A stretch of DNA of 64,000 bases from Pseudophaeobacter sp965641885 (GTDB lineage: Bacteria > Pseudomonadota > Alphaproteobacteria > Rhodobacterales > Rhodobacteraceae): contig OZ282574.1 in the NCBI GenBank assembly GCA_965641885.1, positions 2,418,001-2,482,000 of the forward strand. The letters run 5' to 3'. The position numbers and the translations under genes are program-made. This document shows positions 61,244-64,000 of this stretch, piece by piece. Within the stretch, counting starts at the first letter, position 1; each line of letters starts with the position of its first letter. Under the pieces are notes generated by a model. The model had not been told where the DNA came from. It did not search any database and was given only the letters and a program-made list of their open reading frames with translations.

Positions 61244-62395
61244 GTGTCACGCTTCGACAGATATGTCCTGTCGCAATATCTGCTGTTTTTCGGCTTCTTT
61301 GCGCTTATTCTTGTTGCTGTCTTTTGGGTGAACCGGGCGGTGGTGCTGTTTGACCGATTGATCGGCGACGGCCAGTCCGCCTTTGTCTTCCTGGAATTCA
61401 CCGCCCTCGCTCTGCCGAACCTCATCCGTATGGTTCTGCCTGTGGCTGTCTTTGCCTCCGCCGTCTGGGTGACCAACCGGCTGCAGAGCGAAAGTGAGCT
61501 GACGGTTTTGCGGGCGACGGGCACCAGCCCCTGGCAAATGGCGCGCCCCGCGCTTGCCTTTGGGGTGATTACCGCCTTGATGATGTCCGCGCTCACCCAT
61601 TTTCTGCTGCCCAATTCGATCAGCCAGCTGGCGCTGCGTGAGCAGGAAGTCTCGCGCAATCTGACCGCCAAACTGCTGACCGAGGGCAATTTTCTGCACC
61701 CCACCAAGGGCGTAACATTTTTCATCCGCCAGATCGACAGTGATGGCACCCTGAACGATGTGTTCTTGTCGGACCGGCGCGACCCAAATCACAGCCTGAC
61801 CTACACTGGCACCCGTGCGTTTCTGGTGCGTGACGCGGAGAAGACCCATCTCATCATGGTCAATGGCATGGCGCAGCGTCTGGACAAGCTGACCAACCGC
61901 TTGTCGACGACCAATTTTTCCGATTTCTCCTATGACATCAGTTCTCTGGCAAACAAATCCACAACCAGCAGCCGCAACATTCGTGCCATTTCAAGCCGTG
62001 AGCTGGTCCTGAACCGCAGCGAAATCACCGCCACCGAAGGATATAGCACCGGAGCGCTGGCTGAAGAGTTTCATCTGCGCTTTGCCCGGGCGCTGGTCTG
62101 TGTCGCCGTCGCCCTGATCGGGTTTTCCGCGCTGATGCTTGGGTCTTATTCGCGCTTTGGTGTCTGGCGTCAGGCCATGCTGGCCTTTTTGCTATTGATC
62201 CTGGTCGAAGGTCTGCGCGGTGTCGTCTCAGAGCCGGTCTTCAATAACCCGGATCTTTGGCCGCTCATCTACCTGCCGGCTGTGATCGGTCTGGCCATTG
62301 CGGCTGGATTTTTGCAACTGGCTGCCCGGCCACCGGTGGCGCGCGCGCGCCGCACGCGTGATGTGGCACAGCCTAAACAGGAGGCCGGATCTTGA
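61244..62395 (+). CDS. lptF: LPS export permease LptF
   Basis: Inner-membrane permease of 383 residues of the LptB2FG complex that lifts LPS to the periplasmic bridge. SRFDRYVLSQYLLFFGFFAL starts TM1. The coupling region LQSESELTVLRATGTSPW (about 83) fits the LptF/G family. TM helices 1-3 and 4-6 frame the periplasmic beta-jellyroll (about 120-260). The GTG at 61244 is used as start. The stop overlaps the lptG start by 4 bp. Confidence 0.93.
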   Translation: MSRFDRYVLSQYLLFFGFFALILVAVFWVNRAVVLFDRLIGDGQSAFVFLEFTALALPNLIRMVLPVAVFASAVWVTNRLQSESELTVLRATGTSPWQMARPALAFGVITALMMSALTHFLLPNSISQLALREQEVSRNLTAKLLTEGNFLHPTKGVTFFIRQIDSDGTLNDVFLSDRRDPNHSLTYTGTRAFLVRDAEKTHLIMVNGMAQRLDKLTNRLSTTNFSDFSYDISSLANKSTTSSRNIRAISSRELVLNRSEITATEGYSTGALAEEFHLRFARALVCVAVALIGFSALMLGSYSRFGVWRQAMLAFLLLILVEGLRGVVSEPVFNNPDLWPLIYLPAVIGLAIAAGFLQLAARPPVARARRTRDVAQPKQEAGS

Positions 62396-63495
62396 CGCTT
62401 GATCTGTATTATGCCCGTCGCTTCCTGCAATGGTTTGCCGTTATCTGCGGCGTGTTGATGACACTGGTCATTCTGATCGACCTCAACGAGCAAATCCGCC
62501 GCTTTGATGCCTTTGACATCAGCGCAGGCCAGCTGGTGGGGTTGACCTTGCTCAACGCGCCCGCCGCCCTGAACGAGTTTTTGCCGCTGATCATGATCCT
62601 CACCACCATCGTGTTGTTTGTCGGTCTGGCCCGCAGCAGTGAATTGGTGGTCACCCGCGCGATTGGGCGCTCGGGCATCCGCGCCCTGGCGGCGCCGGTA
62701 CTGATGGCAGGGCTGCTTGGCCTGTTGGCGGTGAGCACGCTGAACCCGATCGTTGCCGCAACCACAAACCGCTATAAGACCCTTGCCGAGACCTACCGCA
62801 CTGGCGGGCCCTCGGCGCTGTCGCTGTCTGGTGAAGGGCTGTGGCTGCGTCAGGGCAGTCCAAATGGGCAGTCAGTTATTCACGCGGCGTCCTATGGCGG
62901 CGGGCGCGATGACATTACCCTCTATGACGTGACCATTTTGACCTATGCTCCGGACGGCGGACCTATCCGTCGCATTATTGCTGAAAGCGCGAAACTGGAC
63001 GGAGAGGAGTGGCTGTTGCACAGCGCCAAGGCCTGGCATCTAACAGCCGGCCTCAACCCTGAAAAATCCGCCGCGTTTCATGACAGCCTGCGCCTACCCA
63101 CAACGCTTACGCAGGACCGCATCAGAGACCGGCTTGGCTCGGCCGATGGTATTTCAATCTATGATCTGCCCACCACCATTCGCGATCTCGCCGAAGCTGG
63201 GTTTTCCACCAAACGCTATCAGGTCTGGTATCAGGTAGAACTGGCCCGGCCATTGTTTCTGATCGCCATGGTGCTTGTCGGCGCTGCCTTCACCATGCGC
63301 CATGCCCGTTTTGGCGGGACAGGGCTTGCTGTGTTGACCGCCGTTTTGCTGGGTTTTGGCCTGTACTTTATTCGAAACTTTGCGCAAATCTTAGGGGAGA
63401 ACGGCCAAATTCCTGTCGCTCTCGCTGCCTGGGCACCGCCCGCCGCCTCCATTCTGCTGACCATGGGACTGCTTTTACATGCCGAGGACGGATAA
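62392..63495 (+). CDS. lptG: LPS export permease LptG
   Basis: Partner permease of 367 residues. LDLYYARRFLQWFAVICGVLM is the first TM; LVGLARSSELVVTRAIGRSG (about 83) is the coupling helix. The jellyroll covers about 125-255 and three TMs end the protein. The start is a TTG overlapping the lptF stop (TTGA). It is followed at once by lptD. Confidence 0.94.
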   Translation: MTLDLYYARRFLQWFAVICGVLMTLVILIDLNEQIRRFDAFDISAGQLVGLTLLNAPAALNEFLPLIMILTTIVLFVGLARSSELVVTRAIGRSGIRALAAPVLMAGLLGLLAVSTLNPIVAATTNRYKTLAETYRTGGPSALSLSGEGLWLRQGSPNGQSVIHAASYGGGRDDITLYDVTILTYAPDGGPIRRIIAESAKLDGEEWLLHSAKAWHLTAGLNPEKSAAFHDSLRLPTTLTQDRIRDRLGSADGISIYDLPTTIRDLAEAGFSTKRYQVWYQVELARPLFLIAMVLVGAAFTMRHARFGGTGLAVLTAVLLGFGLYFIRNFAQILGENGQIPVALAAWAPPAASILLTMGLLLHAEDG

Positions 63496-63496
63496 T

Positions 63497-64000
63497 ATGC
63501 GCCGCGCGCTCCTTTTATCAGTGGTTCTGCCCTGGCTGAGCCTCGCCAGCCCGCTCGTCGCACAAGAGATGCCAGCTGCCCCTGGGGCCGAGCAGCCTGC
63601 CGTTCTGGTGGCCGATCAACTATTCATCACCCCGGATCGTCGCCTCATCGCCGAAGGCAATGTCGAGGCCTTTCAAGGCGATGTCCGCTTGCAGGCGCAA
63701 AAAATCACCTTTGAGCAAAGCAGCGGCCAGCTACAAATCGAAGGCCCCATCCGCATTGATCAGGGCGGCGAGATAACCATTCTTGCCAATGCGGCGGAAA
63801 TGGACCGGACCCTTAGTGACGGGCTGCTGACGGGCGCGCGTATGGTCTTCCAGCAGCAATTGCAGCTGGCCTCACTGCAAATGACCCGGGTGGGTGGACG
63901 CTACACGCAGCTGTACAAAACCTCCGTAACCTCCTGCCATGTCTGCGAAGATGGCAAGCCGCCGCTCTGGCAAATCCGGGCCGAACGCGTCATTCACGAC
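63497..64000 (+). CDS. lptD: LPS assembly protein LptD, N-terminal part (cut by window edge)
   Basis: 168 residues are visible. MRRALLLSVVLPWLSLASPL with VAQEM is a signal peptide. Then the OstA jellyroll follows: VLVADQLFITPDRRLIAEGN, VEAFQGDVRLQAQKITFEQ and, near the edge, a conserved TSCHVCEDGKPPLWQIRAER with two cysteines used in LptD disulfides. The beta-barrel part lies beyond the window. Its ATG is one base after the lptG stop, so lptF-lptG-lptD form one operon that serves both ends of the LPS transport bridge. Confidence 0.92.
   Translation, partial: MRRALLLSVVLPWLSLASPLVAQEMPAAPGAEQPAVLVADQLFITPDRRLIAEGNVEAFQGDVRLQAQKITFEQSSGQLQIEGPIRIDQGGEITILANAAEMDRTLSDGLLTGARMVFQQQLQLASLQMTRVGGRYTQLYKTSVTSCHVCEDGKPPLWQIRAERVIHD

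Overview
The window reads as chromosomal DNA of a marine alphaproteobacterium of the roseobacter type (Rhodobacterales). Support comes from a circularly permuted tmRNA gene with the tag ANDNRAPVALAA, an alphaproteobacterial SspB, a DUF1476 F1-ATPase inhibitor, TrgA/TrgB, an RNase E with a long acidic insert in its S1 domain and a C-terminus ending in RRGWWSKG, and a methionine synthase split into separate proteins. GC content is high, and genes are closely packed with many 4-base ATGA start/stop overlaps.

Layout. 1-5.1 kb: TrgA/TrgB, a cysteine-desulfurase-like enzyme, and acuI (acryloyl-CoA reductase) divergent from a FadR-type regulator with paired operator-like repeats between them. 5.2-9.5 kb: tmRNA, an NTF2-like protein, the chrB-chrA chromate pair and sspB, so the ssrA tag and its ClpXP adaptor lie 3.5 kb apart. 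9.6-16.4 kb: a secreted protein, fumC with two small overlapping genes, a cytochrome P450 overlapping a membrane alpha/beta-hydrolase gene, and ccdA divergent from a TusA-like gene. 16.5-25.6 kb: a DUF4440 protein, rne with a long leader, a DctB/DctD-like two-component pair, and purQ-purS-purC. 25.9-33.6 kb: F1-ATPase inhibitor, an MprF-like membrane aminoacyltransferase, a homocysteine methyltransferase, a corrinoid protein and DUF1638 (split methionine synthase parts), a radical SAM protein, sufE and a lipoprotein. 33.7-38.9 kb: rnd, purN-purM, a Zn beta-lactamase-fold hydrolase with divergent LysR regulator, and tRNA-Ile2(CAU).

38.95-45.0 kb is the accessory part. It follows directly on the tRNA and carries small orphan genes, an IS110-family element with a structured non-coding leader (candidate bridge RNA), a PRMT7-like methyltransferase, a small Myb/SANT-like protein, a HEPN-like protein and a NYN-LOTUS protein. 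45.2-64 kb returns to core genes: a ZntB/CorA transporter, a DUF1275 protein, rpsU, a three-gene signalling locus (hybrid kinase, periplasmic molybdopterin-fold protein, divergent NarL-type regulator), a second P450, ndk, an MFS exporter, an ABC-F ATPase, MarC, a retropepsin-like protease, holC, pepA, lptF-lptG and the start of lptD.

A feature running through the whole window is short tandem duplication (12-29 bp, 2-3 copies) in spacers and at gene ends, seen at more than ten places with mostly unrelated units. No CRISPR array, rRNA operon or prophage was seen. The points most worth a second look are the IS110 leader RNA, the DctD-like regulator without GAFTGA and with an altered Walker B motif, the three-gene signalling locus at 48-52 kb, and the HEPN-like/NYN-LOTUS neighbourhood.
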